DNA of 64,000 nt from NCBI RefSeq assembly GCF_001659705.1, contig NZ_CP015971.1, positions 372,001 through 436,000 of the forward strand, in the 5' to 3' direction. The notes below the pieces were generated by a model, which saw nothing but the letters and a program-made list of their open reading frames with translations, was not told the origin of the DNA and did not search any database. The position numbers and the translations under genes are program-made. This document shows, piece after piece, positions 36,978 to 45,464 of this stretch; the stretch's first letter is position 1, and the number at the start of each line of letters is the position of its first letter. Source of the stretch: Arachidicoccus sp. BS20. Lineage in GTDB: Bacteria > Bacteroidota > Bacteroidia > Chitinophagales > Chitinophagaceae.

Positions 36978-37589
36978 TTATATATTCTCCGCAAAATTAC
37001 GCAAAATTTGCTCTCCTACTTCCGCACTTTTTTCAGGATGAAACTGAACGCCGTAAAAATTGTTTTTGTGCAAAGCTGTACTGTACGGCTGCACATAATC
37101 GGCAGTTGCAATAGTATGCTCACCTAAAGCAGCAGCGTAACTGTGTACGAGATACACATAACTGTTTTCCTGTACGCCCGCAAACAACGGCGATTGCAAA
37201 TTATAAATATTGTTCCAACCAATCTGTGGAACTTTCAGCAGCCTCACCCCGTCCCTCTCCAAAGGAGAGGGTGAAAATAGCTTCACATCTTCATCAAAAA
37301 TGCCCAAGCATCGCGCATCGTTTTCTTCGCTGTGGCGGCACATCAGTTGCATTCCCAGACAAATACCCAATACGGGTTGTTGCAGGTTTTTGATGAGCGT
37401 ATCAAGATTACGCTCGCGCAAATATTTCATGGCGCTGCTCGCCTCGCCCACGCCGGGAAAAATCACTTTGTCGGCGGATAAAATTTCGTTCTCGTCATCC
37501 GTAACTTTTGCCGAAAAACCAATGCGCTCCAAAGCATATAAAACCGATTGAATGTTGCCTGCGTTGTATTTGATGATTGCGATGTTCAT
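36978..37589 (-). CDS. hisH: Imidazole glycerol phosphate synthase glutaminase subunit, with repeat-derived insertion
   Basis: The 203-residue class I glutaminase starts NIAIIKYNAGNIQSVLYALE and has the triad Cys77 (LGICLGMQ), His184 and Glu186 (VQFHPEKSAEVG). It supplies ammonia to HisF in histidine synthesis, but hisF and the other his genes are not in the window. Residues about 105-118 (FSPSPLERDGVRLL) are encoded by an extragenic palindromic repeat that has entered the frame; HisH normally passes at once from VKLF to KVPQIGWN. The reading frame is kept, so the protein is probably still active. Confidence 0.9.
   Translation of the reverse strand: MNIAIIKYNAGNIQSVLYALERIGFSAKVTDDENEILSADKVIFPGVGEASSAMKYLRERNLDTLIKNLQQPVLGICLGMQLMCRHSEENDARCLGIFDEDVKLFSPSPLERDGVRLLKVPQIGWNNIYNLQSPLFAGVQENSYVYLVHSYAAALGEHTIATADYVQPYSTALHKNNFYGVQFHPEKSAEVGEQILRNFAENI
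37243..37274. repeat. Palindromic repeat inserted inside hisH
   Basis: CCCTCTCC (37253-37260) and GGAGAGGG (37264-37271) form a perfect hairpin with loop AAA, flanked by CTCACCCCGT and TGA. This is the dispersed extragenic repeat that in many genomes reads PSPLERDGVR when translated. Here it lies in frame within hisH. Confidence 0.75.
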
Positions 37590-37599
37590 GTGAATAATT

Positions 37600-37740
37600 A
37601 TTAATTAAAAATTGTTTAAGGCTTAAAATATTTGAAAACCTTTGCACGTTCCGAACTTGTTGCGGAATCTAAATACCTGAAATAAAATAGATACCGAAAT
37701 AAATTCTTGCGACTTAAATTAATTATTTTATAAAAAGATT
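37600..37740. repeat. Degenerate CGAACTTGTT.GGAATCT repeat upstream of hisH
   Basis: The words GCACGTTCCGAACTTGTTGC and GGAATCT mark a decayed member of the repeat family seen better at 44603 and 50450. No gene is visible in this AT-rich stretch. Confidence 0.45.
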
Positions 37741-37752
37741 ATCAAAATTTTC

Positions 37753-37804
37753 GCTGTGTGAAGCGTCTTCGCTTCACACGATTATTCTATCGCTTCATAG
37801 CGAT
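37753..37804. repeat. Double-hairpin repeat, copy 1 (3' side of trpA)
   Basis: GTGTGAAGCG (37756-37765) with CGCTTCACAC (37770-37779) and ATCGCT (37789-37794) with AGCGAT (37799-37804), joined by GATTATTCT. The whole 52-base element is nearly identical, in inverted orientation, to the copy at 38599-38649 on the other side of trpA. Confidence 0.8.
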
Positions 37805-37805
37805 T

Positions 37806-38576
37806 TCAAGGCAACACCGATTGCAAAAATTCTTTCGTAGCCGTTTCAATATCATCTGCATTTTGTAATGCTTTGATATACGCACTTCCGATAATTGCGC
37901 CGTTGGAATATTTGCAAACCGATTGAAAAGTTACTTTGTCCTTCACGCCGAAACCCGTTAAAATCGGGCATTTCAGCGAATACGACTGCAAGCGTTGCAA
38001 ATATTTTTCAACATCTTCAAAGCTTTTATCTTTTCCTGTTGTGGACGAAGAAGAAACGGCGTACAAAAATCCGGAACTCAATTCGTCCAGTTTTTTCACG
38101 CGCTCTTCTGAAGTTTCGGGCGTAACGAGAAAGATAAAATCCAATCCGTATTTTTTCATGATTGCGCTGTACTCTTTCTCAAAGCTTATTTGCGGCATAT
38201 CAGGCAAAATCAATCCGTCAATTCCGATAGCCGAAACATCTGCACAAAATTTTTCAAAACCGTATTGCAACACAGGATTTAAGTAACCCATCAGTACAAC
38301 AGGCACAGAAATATCTCCTCTGAAATTTTTTAATTGCTCCAACAAGACTTTTATCGTCATGCCGTTTTTCAGAGCCACACTCCCACTCTGCTGAATTACT
38401 TCGCCGTCCGCCAAAGGGTCACTGTACGGCATTCCCAATTCTATTAAATCGGCGCCGTTGTTTTGCAACGCTTTCATTACTTCCAACGTGCTGTTTAACT
38501 TCGGGAAACCTGCAGTACAATAGACATTCAGCACGTTTTTGTTTTTATTGTCGAATAAGTTTTTTATTCTGCTCAT
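37806..38576 (-). CDS. trpA: Tryptophan synthase alpha subunit
   Basis: The 256-residue TIM-barrel enzyme splits indole-3-glycerol phosphate to indole. Visible motifs: YCTAGFPKLNSTLEVMKALQ, DLIELGMPYSDPLADG with the catalytic Glu and Asp, GLILPDMP, TGFGVKDK, AIIGSAYIKAL. It is the last trp gene on the strand and is flanked on both sides by inverted copies of a double-hairpin repeat, which separates it from the preceding GNAT gene by about 100 bases. Confidence 0.95.
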   Translation of the reverse strand: MSRIKNLFDNKNKNVLNVYCTAGFPKLNSTLEVMKALQNNGADLIELGMPYSDPLADGEVIQQSGSVALKNGMTIKVLLEQLKNFRGDISVPVVLMGYLNPVLQYGFEKFCADVSAIGIDGLILPDMPQISFEKEYSAIMKKYGLDFIFLVTPETSEERVKKLDELSSGFLYAVSSSSTTGKDKSFEDVEKYLQRLQSYSLKCPILTGFGVKDKVTFQSVCKYSNGAIIGSAYIKALQNADDIETATKEFLQSVLP

Positions 38577-38598
38577 TTATTTATTTTTTCAAAATTAA

Positions 38599-38649
38599 AT
38601 CGCCTGAGGCGATAGAATAATCGTGTGAAGCGAGGACGCTTCACACAGC
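38599..38649. repeat. Double-hairpin repeat, copy 2 (5' side of trpA)
   Basis: ATCGCC (38599-38604) with GGCGAT (38608-38613) and GTGTGAAGCG (38623-38632) with CGCTTCACAC (38637-38646). Complement of copy 1 with a few differences in the loops. Confidence 0.8.
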
Positions 38650-38674
38650 TATATCCTCATACACTTTTTTGGGT

Positions 38675-39274
38675 TTATAATTTCTTCCTCAAATTTTCTT
38701 TTACATGACCAAACCATTCATCTTTTAAAATGCTCAACACAATTGTATCACGTCTTCCATGTTCCATTGTTTTGTGGCTTCGCAAAACACCTTCAACTAC
38801 ACAACCAATGCTTTTCATCGCTGCGATACTTTTTTCATTTGTGTTATCTGCTTCAAACTGAACGCGCTCCATTTCCATTTCTTCAAAAGCAAATTGTAAC
38901 AACAAATATTTGCAATGCTTGTTCAATCCTGTTCCCTGAAAGTTCTTTCCATACCATGTAGAACCGATTGAAGTTGATTTGTGTAAAAATGAAATATCAT
39001 AAAATCTTGTGCTGCCTGCATATTCGTTTTTCGCTTTATCAAAAACAACAAACGGATAATGAATTTTATTCTCTCTTGATAATATAGCCATATCAACATA
39101 TTTTTTCAGATTCTCTTCGCCCGCTGCACCTGCATTAATCGGCGAATACTTCCAAAGCTCAGGTTCGTTCAAAGAAAATACACGTAAATGCTCGTCATCA
39201 GTGACTTTTAACGGACGAAGCAGAACTCGTTTGTCTTCTAAAACGTAATCTTTATTAAAATCGAAACTTAACAA
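38675..39274 (-). CDS. GNAT N-acetyltransferase (RimJ/RimL-like)
   Basis: The 199-residue protein has the GNAT start (LRPLKVTDDEHLRVFS), the acceptor region STSIGSTWYGKNFQGTGLNK and the coenzyme-A region (HCKYLLLQFAFEEMEMERVQ, then FEADNTNEKSIAAMKSIG). RimJ-like enzymes acetylate protein N-termini or small amines. It lies between trpB and trpA, 21 bases past trpB, so it is likely transcribed with them. It has no known role in tryptophan synthesis. Confidence 0.85.
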   Translation of the reverse strand: MLSFDFNKDYVLEDKRVLLRPLKVTDDEHLRVFSLNEPELWKYSPINAGAAGEENLKKYVDMAILSRENKIHYPFVVFDKAKNEYAGSTRFYDISFLHKSTSIGSTWYGKNFQGTGLNKHCKYLLLQFAFEEMEMERVQFEADNTNEKSIAAMKSIGCVVEGVLRSHKTMEHGRRDTIVLSILKDEWFGHVKENLRKKL

Positions 39275-39295
39275 TTCTTAATTCTTAATTACTAA

Positions 39296-40477
39296 TTATC
39301 CCATCGCTTTCATATAGGTATCCATATCCTTATCGCCTCTGCCGCTCAAACAAACTACAACAACATCTTCTTTTTTCAAATCCAGTTTCTTCAGTCCTGC
39401 CAATGCGTGCGAACTTTCCAGCGCAGGAATAATGCCTTCCAACCTTGTTAAATTAAATGCTGCTTCCAACGCTTCGTCATCAGTTGCACTTAAAAATATT
39501 CCTCTTTTGCTTTCAAACAAATGCGCGTGCAAAGGACCAATACCCGGATAATCCAAACCTGCGGAAATGCTGTGCGGTTCTACCACTTGCCCGTCTTCGG
39601 TTTGCATTACAATACTTTTACTGCCATGCAAAACGCCAAGCGTTCCAAGCTGTGTCGTAGCTGCGCTCATACCTGAATTTACGCCGTGTCCCGCTGCTTC
39701 AATGGCAACAAGTTTCACGCTTTCTTCATTCAGATAATGATAAAAAGTTCCTGCCGCATTGCTGCCGCCACCAACGCAGGCAACTAAATAATTAGGCAAT
39801 TCACTATTTGTTTTTTCTTTTAACTGCTTTCTTATTTCTTCGCTGATGACGCTTTGAAAACGCGCCACCATATCGGGATAAGGATGCGGACCAACAACAC
39901 TTCCGATTACATAATGCGTGTCCGCAGGATTGTTAATCCAATCGCGGATAGCCTCATTGGTGGCGTCTTTCAGCGTTTGGCTTCCGCTTTTTGCAGGAAC
40001 GACTTTTGCGCCGAGCATCTTCATTCTCGCTACATTCGGCGCTTGTCTTTCTATATCAATCGCACCCATGTACACGATACATTCCAAACCTTTTAACGCA
40101 CAAACTGTTGCCGTTGCCACGCCGTGTTGTCCCGCACCTGTCTCGGCAATAATGCGTTTTTTGCCTAATCGTTGTGCCAATAAAACTTGTCCGATGGCGT
40201 TGTTGATTTTGTGCGCGCCCGTATGATTGAGGTCTTCTCTTTTTAAATAAGTTGTTGCGCCGATTTGTTCGCTTAATCTTTCCGCCAAATACAACGGCGA
40301 CGGACGACCGACGTAATCCTTTAATAAATATTGAAATTCTTTCTGAAAAGAATCTTCGTACATTATCTCAAGATATTTCGATTTTAATTCTTCCACATTC
40401 GGATACAGCATCTCGGGAATGTACGCTCCGCCGAAGTTTCCGTAATATCCGTTTTCGTCTATTTCTATTTTACTCAT
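39296..40477 (-). CDS. trpB: Tryptophan synthase beta subunit
   Basis: The 393-residue PLP enzyme condenses indole with serine. Motifs: [20 protein letters not shown], the PLP lysine in [15 protein letters not shown] (about residue 85), [20 protein letters not shown], phosphate loop [27 protein letters not shown]. Length matches TrpB1. Upstream lies an unknown exported protein (14-base gap). Confidence 0.96.
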   Translation of the reverse strand: MSKIEIDENGYYGNFGGAYIPEMLYPNVEELKSKYLEIMYEDSFQKEFQYLLKDYVGRPSPLYLAERLSEQIGATTYLKREDLNHTGAHKINNAIGQVLLAQRLGKKRIIAETGAGQHGVATATVCALKGLECIVYMGAIDIERQAPNVARMKMLGAKVVPAKSGSQTLKDATNEAIRDWINNPADTHYVIGSVVGPHPYPDMVARFQSVISEEIRKQLKEKTNSELPNYLVACVGGGSNAAGTFYHYLNEESVKLVAIEAAGHGVNSGMSAATTQLGTLGVLHGSKSIVMQTEDGQVVEPHSISAGLDYPGIGPLHAHLFESKRGIFLSATDDEALEAAFNLTRLEGIIPALESSHALAGLKKLDLKKEDVVVVCLSGRGDKDMDTYMKAMG

Positions 40478-40491
40478 TGAATTTTTATTTT

Positions 40492-41523
40492 TTAAAAGCT
40501 GAACATATCATCCATAAATTCGCTGATTCGTTGCTGCCTTTGCTGATATTCATCAAGCGTTCTGCCGATAATTGTTTCAAACGTTTGATACAATGTCATC
40601 AACGAAAATGAAACATCGCCATCATAATCTTTGATTATTTTTTTACTGCCGTCTGTATAATAAATTGTCGTTACAATCGGCAACTTTTCATCTTGTATTG
40701 ATGAATTATAAACGGTGCTATCGCCTCTCAACGGAATGCTGCGCATCAAAGAATCAACGCTTCCCCACAACGCGGTTGTCATTCTCGCCTTAAAAGTTGA
40801 CGGCGTTTTAGAATCGGGCTGCATAATGCTGATAACCACGTTTGCATATTTTTCATTCAACTTCTCAACACTCAACTCTTTGTATGTATCAGGCTGAAAA
40901 TCCTTTACCAGATAATCAATTTTTTGTATATTTTTTTCATATAAATATTGCGAGTAATTCACAAAATTATCCAGCATATTGTGATAGCGCAACGTATCAA
41001 TTTTCAAAGGCAGCTTTAACGCTGCGTCTGCATCGGGCTGCCAACGATAAACTTTCAAATAATTGACAGTGTCGCTTGGAAGCACGTCAAAATACGAAGG
41101 AAATTTATCCAATTGGTCATCTATCAGATTCAGTTCCACATAACCGTTTCCACGTTGCGAAAGAAACACCAGCAGTTTGAAAGTGCTTGTATTCCAGTCT
41201 TTCGGGCGACGAGCGATATATCCGTTCACGATTAAATCGGGCTTTCCATCGCCGTTCACATCTGCCTTTTGCCAACTCGTGTGCTGCATATTTTCTTCAA
41301 CGGAAGCGACTTGCTGTGTACTTAAATTATAGTAACTTTTCCATTCTGTTCCATCCGTTAAATAAAAATGATTCCATTGCGGCGCATTGTCTTTATCATA
41401 ATTTTCCTGCTTCACATACGCTAAAACATCTGCATCGGAATTGACTTGCTGAACAGTTATATTCTGTGAATGAGCATAAATATTTTCTACTAAAAAAATT
41501 ATGCTAAAGAAAATCTTCTTCAT
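40492..41523 (-). CDS. Exported protein of unknown function with an FG-GAP-like motif
   Basis: I do not recognise a family. The 343-residue product has a signal peptide ([19 protein letters not shown]), then a stretch with [19 protein letters not shown], a calcium-loop-like DxNxDGxxD motif as in VCBS/FG-GAP repeats, and a mixed alpha/beta remainder ending in a helical, charged tail ([20 protein letters not shown]). It is probably periplasmic. It sits inside the trp operon; its ATG overlaps the trpF stop by one base (TAATG), so it is cotranslated. Such coupling implies it is a fixed part of the operon. Confidence 0.72.
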   Translation of the reverse strand: MKKIFFSIIFLVENIYAHSQNITVQQVNSDADVLAYVKQENYDKDNAPQWNHFYLTDGTEWKSYYNLSTQQVASVEENMQHTSWQKADVNGDGKPDLIVNGYIARRPKDWNTSTFKLLVFLSQRGNGYVELNLIDDQLDKFPSYFDVLPSDTVNYLKVYRWQPDADAALKLPLKIDTLRYHNMLDNFVNYSQYLYEKNIQKIDYLVKDFQPDTYKELSVEKLNEKYANVVISIMQPDSKTPSTFKARMTTALWGSVDSLMRSIPLRGDSTVYNSSIQDEKLPIVTTIYYTDGSKKIIKDYDGDVSFSLMTLYQTFETIIGRTLDEYQQRQQRISEFMDDMFSF

Positions 41524-42164
41524 TAAACTAAGTTTTTAATTTCTTGCAGAAACTTTTCGGTTTTCGGAATATTTTTTACGCCGGGAGAAACCTCAAACCT
41601 GCTGTTTATGTCCAACGAAAATAAATGTTTTCCCGCATCCGTTTTTGTTAAAGAATGAATCGCTTCAATATCGTTTTCGTCAATGCCGCCACTCAAAAAA
41701 TACGGTTTACTGATGAACGAATTTTGCAAAATATTCCAGTCAAATTTCTTTCCTGTACCGCCATAATTTTTGGACGAAGTGTCGAACATAAAATAATCTG
41801 CAACATCAGAATAATCCTTTATTTTTTGTTCCAAATCTTCGGCGTCTTTCACGCCAAATGCTTTAATCACAGGCTTTTCAGAAGAAATAATTTTTACAAA
41901 TTCCGGCGATTCATCACCGTGAAGCTGCACTACATCAAGCCTGCAATTTTTTATTTTTAGAAAAATTTCTTCTGCCGAAGCATTTACAAACACACCGACA
42001 TTTTTAAAATTTCTATTGATATTTTTTATTTCATTTTCCGATAAATGATTCAACACATAGCGTGGCGATTTTTCGTAAAAAATAAAGCCGACGAAATCTG
42101 CGTTTAAATCGTTCAACGCATTTATTTGTTCAACTTGCGTCATGCCACAGACTTTAATTTTCAT
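41523..42164 (-). CDS. trpF: Phosphoribosylanthranilate isomerase
   Basis: The 213-residue TIM barrel starts MKIKVCGMTQVEQINALNDL with the catalytic Cys in KVCGMT, and has the second catalytic Asp in YFMFDTSSKNYGGTGKKFDW; then PYFLSGGIDENDIEAI and SRFEVSPGVKN. I start at 42164; an in-frame ATG further upstream (42239) would read through a repeat element. Coupled to the next gene by a one-base overlap. Confidence 0.94.
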   Translation of the reverse strand: MKIKVCGMTQVEQINALNDLNADFVGFIFYEKSPRYVLNHLSENEIKNINRNFKNVGVFVNASAEEIFLKIKNCRLDVVQLHGDESPEFVKIISSEKPVIKAFGVKDAEDLEQKIKDYSDVADYFMFDTSSKNYGGTGKKFDWNILQNSFISKPYFLSGGIDENDIEAIHSLTKTDAGKHLFSLDINSRFEVSPGVKNIPKTEKFLQEIKNLV

Positions 42165-42182
42165 AATCAAATTTTTATTTTG

Positions 42183-42230
42183 GTCGGCAGAGCCGACAGA
42201 ATAAAACTGCGCGGCGAAGACGCCACACAG
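42183..42230. repeat. Double-hairpin repeat, divergent copy 3 (between trpC and trpF)
   Basis: GTCGGC (42183-42188) with GCCGAC (42192-42197), then AGAATAAAA and CTGCGCGGCG with CGCCACACAG. It has the same plan as the two copies around trpA (short hairpin, AGAATAA linker, longer hairpin) but different stem sequences with compensating changes. Confidence 0.6.
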
Positions 42231-42242
42231 AGCATCCACATT

Positions 42243-43037
42243 TTAGCTTTCTATTACTTTTAATTGTTGAACATAATTCTTAAATGCTTCGCCCGGGTTT
42301 TCATGTTTCATAAAATTTTCGCCAATTAAAAATCCTTTGAAACCCGCGCTGCGCAACTGTTTTACCACTTCCACATTATCAATGCCGCTTTCCGCAATTG
42401 CTAATTTATCTTTCGGCAATTTGTTGAGTAAACGAATGGAATTTTCAATGTCCACTTCAAATGTTTTTAAGTTGCGGTTGTTCACGCCAACGAAATCCAC
42501 TTCGTCGCAAACGCACGCCAATTCATCATCTCCGTGAATTTCGAGCAACACTTCCAAATCCAGTTGCTTTGCATAAGTTGCCAATTCTTTCACACGTTGC
42601 GGATTTAAACAAGCTGCAATCAACAAGATAACATCCGCGCCGTTTGCACACGCTTCAAGAATCTGGTATTCATCAATCATAAAATCTTTTCGCAAAATCG
42701 GAATATTATTCTGTCTTGCCATTTTCAAATCTTCCAACGAACCGCCAAAGAAATCTTTGTCCGTCAAAACTGACAAACAACTTGCACCGTTTTCAGTATA
42801 AGCCTTTGTTACATCTTCAACTTTTGCATTGGCATTGATAATACCTTTCGATGGCGAACGGCGTTTAAATTCCGCGATAATGCCTGTTTTATTTTTATCT
42901 GTCAAAGATGCTTTCAAAGAAAAAGGCGTTCGCTGAAACATTGATGAACGCTGCAATTCAGCCTCACTCACTTTTTGCTTTGCTTCGGCAACTTCTTCAA
43001 TTTTTCGTTTGACTATTTTTTCTAAAATGTTTTTCAC
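42243..43037 (-). CDS. trpC: Indole-3-glycerol phosphate synthase
   Basis: The 264-residue enzyme closes the indole ring. Motifs: IIAEFKRRSPSKGIINANAK with the catalytic Glu and Lys, ASCLSVLTDKDFFGGSLEDL, PILRKDFMIDEYQILEA, GVNNRNLKTFEVD, IAESGIDNVEVVKQLRSAGF. Length is typical. The gap to trpF (78 bases) holds a repeat. Confidence 0.95.
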   Translation of the reverse strand: MKNILEKIVKRKIEEVAEAKQKVSEAELQRSSMFQRTPFSLKASLTDKNKTGIIAEFKRRSPSKGIINANAKVEDVTKAYTENGASCLSVLTDKDFFGGSLEDLKMARQNNIPILRKDFMIDEYQILEACANGADVILLIAACLNPQRVKELATYAKQLDLEVLLEIHGDDELACVCDEVDFVGVNNRNLKTFEVDIENSIRLLNKLPKDKLAIAESGIDNVEVVKQLRSAGFKGFLIGENFMKHENPGEAFKNYVQQLKVIES

Positions 43038-43095
43038 ACACTAAATTTTTATTACACGAATTTTATCAAATTACACGAATTTAAACCTCGATGAT

Positions 43096-43539
43096 TCACG
43101 GAGTATATTTCATAAAATATTTCAGTTCATCTTCTTTCCAGACTTTAAAATTCATTCTTTTATATAAATTAATCGCGCCTGTATTGAGTTTCAACACTTC
43201 TAATGAAACTGTTTTATTTTGTTTAAAAATTTCACTCAATAAATATGTTCCGATTCCCTTTTTCTGAAAATCAGTTGTGATAAAAAGGCTGCCGATAAAA
43301 ATCTCATCTTCGTTTTCTTTCGTCTGGATAAATCCTGCAACTTCATTTTCAAACAGAATAAATTTTACTTCTTTATACGAAGTATTTTCTTTTAAAAACT
43401 GTCGTTGAAAATTTTCTTCCCATCCCCAAACCAGCTCCACATAAGGCTTTATGGAATTTTCTTTGATTTGATACATCAAATCATAATCGTCTTCTGTCGC
43501 GTTTCTCAAACTTATTTTATCATTCATTTTGTTTTCCAA
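43096..43539 (-). CDS. GNAT N-acetyltransferase
   Basis: The 147-residue protein begins ISLRNATEDDYDLMYQIKEN and has the acetyl-CoA loop FITTDFQKKGIGTYLLSEIF and the C-terminal TGAINLYKRMNFKVW signature. The second GNAT gene inside the trp operon, between trpD and trpC. Its target is unknown. The start may be the Met at 43539 or the Met four residues on; there is no clear ribosome site. Confidence 0.85.
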   Translation of the reverse strand: MENKMNDKISLRNATEDDYDLMYQIKENSIKPYVELVWGWEENFQRQFLKENTSYKEVKFILFENEVAGFIQTKENEDEIFIGSLFITTDFQKKGIGTYLLSEIFKQNKTVSLEVLKLNTGAINLYKRMNFKVWKEDELKYFMKYTP

Positions 43540-43552
43540 TTAATCCCAAAAA

Positions 43553-44554
43553 TCAACCCAAATCCTCGTTCAGACTTATTAACTTCTGTAAACATTGATG
43601 CGCTTTTCCGCTTTCCAGGCTATCCACCGCCGCACTAAAAGCGTCATCATAAGTTGTATATTTTCCCGTACAATGCAGCGCCATCGCGGCATTTGCCAGT
43701 ACAACGGAATTTTGCGCCCAGCTTCCTTTGCCATTGATAATTTTTTTAAACAAACCCGAGGCTTCTTCCAAAGTGTTGCCGCCGAAAATATCCTGCGCAT
43801 CCACTTGCCGTTTTCCCAACTGTTCCGGCGTGGCAATGTATTCGCCTTTATCGGATAAAACTTTGGTGTCGCTCGTCAAAGAAATTTCGTCATAACCATC
43901 CAAACTATGCACAATCGTAAACGCTTTGCCGCTTTGCTGCAACAGATAATTATACAAACGCGCCATTTCCAAATTATAAACGCCCAGCAACTGAAACTTA
44001 GGTCCGGCGGGATTTACAAGCGGACCGAGCATATTGAAAAATGTTCGCAATCCAAGATTTTTTCTAATCGGCGCAACAGTTTTTAATGCCGGATGAAACG
44101 CAGGCGCATGCAAAAAACAAATATTTGCTTCATCCAATTCTTTCTTCAGCAACGCTTCATCAGACTTGAATTTGTAACCCAATTGTTCCATTACATTCGA
44201 CGAACCGGAAATCGAAGATGCGCCGTAGTTTCCATGCTTTGCAACTTTTTGCCCTGTGCCTGCAACAATAAAACAAGCCAACGTTGAAATGTTGAAAGTG
44301 TTTTTTCCGTCGCCACCTGTGCCGACAATATCGATTAAATCATTGCCTAAATCAATCTTTACGGAAAGCTCCAAAAGTGCGTCAGTAAAGCCTTGCAGCT
44401 CGTCAATGGTAATGCTGCGCATAAGAAACACCGTAACAAACGACGTAATTTCATACTCGTTGTACAAGCTTTTGGAAATATTGATTAAGGCTTCTTTTGC
44501 CTGCTCGCGCGAAAGTGTTTTATAGTCGAATAAATATTGTAATAACTTTTTCAT
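43553..44554 (-). CDS. trpD: Anthranilate phosphoribosyltransferase
   Basis: The 333-residue enzyme (start at 44554, MKKLLQYLFDY) has the family signature DIVGTGGDGKNTFNISTLAC, then KHGNYGASSISGSSNVMEQL, PVHHP-like region AFHPALKTVAPIRKNLGLRT and FFNMLGPLVNPAGPKFQLLG. It attaches phosphoribose to anthranilate. The longer frame from 44647 would include an intergenic repeat and is rejected. Confidence 0.95.
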   Translation of the reverse strand: MKKLLQYLFDYKTLSREQAKEALINISKSLYNEYEITSFVTVFLMRSITIDELQGFTDALLELSVKIDLGNDLIDIVGTGGDGKNTFNISTLACFIVAGTGQKVAKHGNYGASSISGSSNVMEQLGYKFKSDEALLKKELDEANICFLHAPAFHPALKTVAPIRKNLGLRTFFNMLGPLVNPAGPKFQLLGVYNLEMARLYNYLLQQSGKAFTIVHSLDGYDEISLTSDTKVLSDKGEYIATPEQLGKRQVDAQDIFGGNTLEEASGLFKKIINGKGSWAQNSVVLANAAMALHCTGKYTTYDDAFSAAVDSLESGKAHQCLQKLISLNEDLG

Positions 44555-44603
44555 CTGTATATTTTTAAAGTTGATGGTGTTTTGTAGAACAATTAAAACG
44601 TTT

Positions 44604-44690
44604 GCCGTCATGCCGAATTTATTTCGGCATCTCAAACGATAAAACAATAAGATGCTGAAACAAGTTCAGCATGACGTGCAAGCGTGTCCA
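44604..44690. repeat. Intergenic palindromic repeat in the trpG-trpD gap
   Basis: ATGCCGAA (44610-44617) with TTCGGCAT (44623-44630) and ATGCTGAA (44652-44659) with TTCAGCAT (44665-44672), flanked by GTCATGCC and GACGTGCAAGC. These words (CATGCTGAACTTGTTTCAGC-like) recur at 45.3-45.5, 50.4-50.5 and 52.9 kb, so this is a dispersed family. Confidence 0.7.
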
Positions 44691-44738
44691 TATTTCATTT
44701 TCGCGTTCAATTATTAATTACTAATTTTTAATTCTTAA

Positions 44739-45311
44739 TTATTTAGAAAGCCAATTCTCCAAAATCCTCACTCCATCAGGTGTCAGCACACTTTCAGGAT
44801 GAAACTGCACCCCTTGCACATCGTACGTTTTATGTTGCAGCGCCATGATGAAACCTTGTTCATCAACAGCCGTAATATCCAACACATCCGCAAGGAAATT
44901 TTTATTGCTCACTACCCAACTGTGATATCGACCAATCGTAAACTCATCGCTTAAACCCTTGAACAGCGGGCTTTTTACGGAAGTTTGTTTACAAGTTGTT
45001 GCTACGCCATGAAAAACATCCGTGAGATTTTCAAGTGTTGCGCCAAATGCTTCACCAATTGCCTGTTCGCCCAAACACACGCCGAGTATAGATTTTGTGG
45101 GCGCATATTCCTTAATCACATCCAACAAAATTCCCGCTTCATTCGGAATGCCCGGACCGGGCGATAAAATTATTTTATCGTATTTATTTACTTCTTCCAA
45201 AGCAATTTTATCGTTGCGGAACACATCTACTTTTTGTTGCAGAATGCGCTCGACAATATGTACTAAATTGTAGGTAAATGAATCGTAATTATCTAAAACT
45301 AAAACACGCAT
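44739..45311 (-). CDS. trpG: Anthranilate synthase glutamine amidotransferase (component II)
   Basis: The 190-residue class I amidotransferase starts MRVLVLDNYDSFTYNLVHIV, with ILSPGPGIPNEAGI and catalytic Cys79 (GVCLGEQAIGE), and His/Glu in GVQFHPESVLTPDG. It gives ammonia to TrpE. The same protein could serve para-aminobenzoate synthase, as in many bacteria. Confidence 0.95.
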   Translation of the reverse strand: MRVLVLDNYDSFTYNLVHIVERILQQKVDVFRNDKIALEEVNKYDKIILSPGPGIPNEAGILLDVIKEYAPTKSILGVCLGEQAIGEAFGATLENLTDVFHGVATTCKQTSVKSPLFKGLSDEFTIGRYHSWVVSNKNFLADVLDITAVDEQGFIMALQHKTYDVQGVQFHPESVLTPDGVRILENWLSK

Positions 45312-45340
45312 TTAATTATGATTTATGAATTTTGAATTTT

Positions 45341-45460
45341 GTTGAGATTTCTCCTGTCGTCGAAATGACGTTGCGAACATTTTAATTGTTTTACAAATCA
45401 TCACGATAGATTTAAAAAGTCAAAGACTGCGCCGTCATTCCGAACGAAGTGAGGAATCTC
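45341..45460. repeat. Inverted intergenic repeat between trpE and trpG
   Basis: GAGATTTCTCCTGTCGTCG then GAAATGACG in the left half and GCCGTCATTCCGAACGAAG then TGAGGAATCTC in the right half are partly complementary. The right half is the familiar GTCATTCCGAACGAAGTGAG repeat found across this phylum. No gene is visible here. Confidence 0.55.
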
Positions 45461-45464
45461 ATTA

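Noticed and set aside
37600-38660. CRISPR-like arrangement of repeats around trpA
   Set aside because: Only two full inverted copies, no regular spacing and no cas genes.
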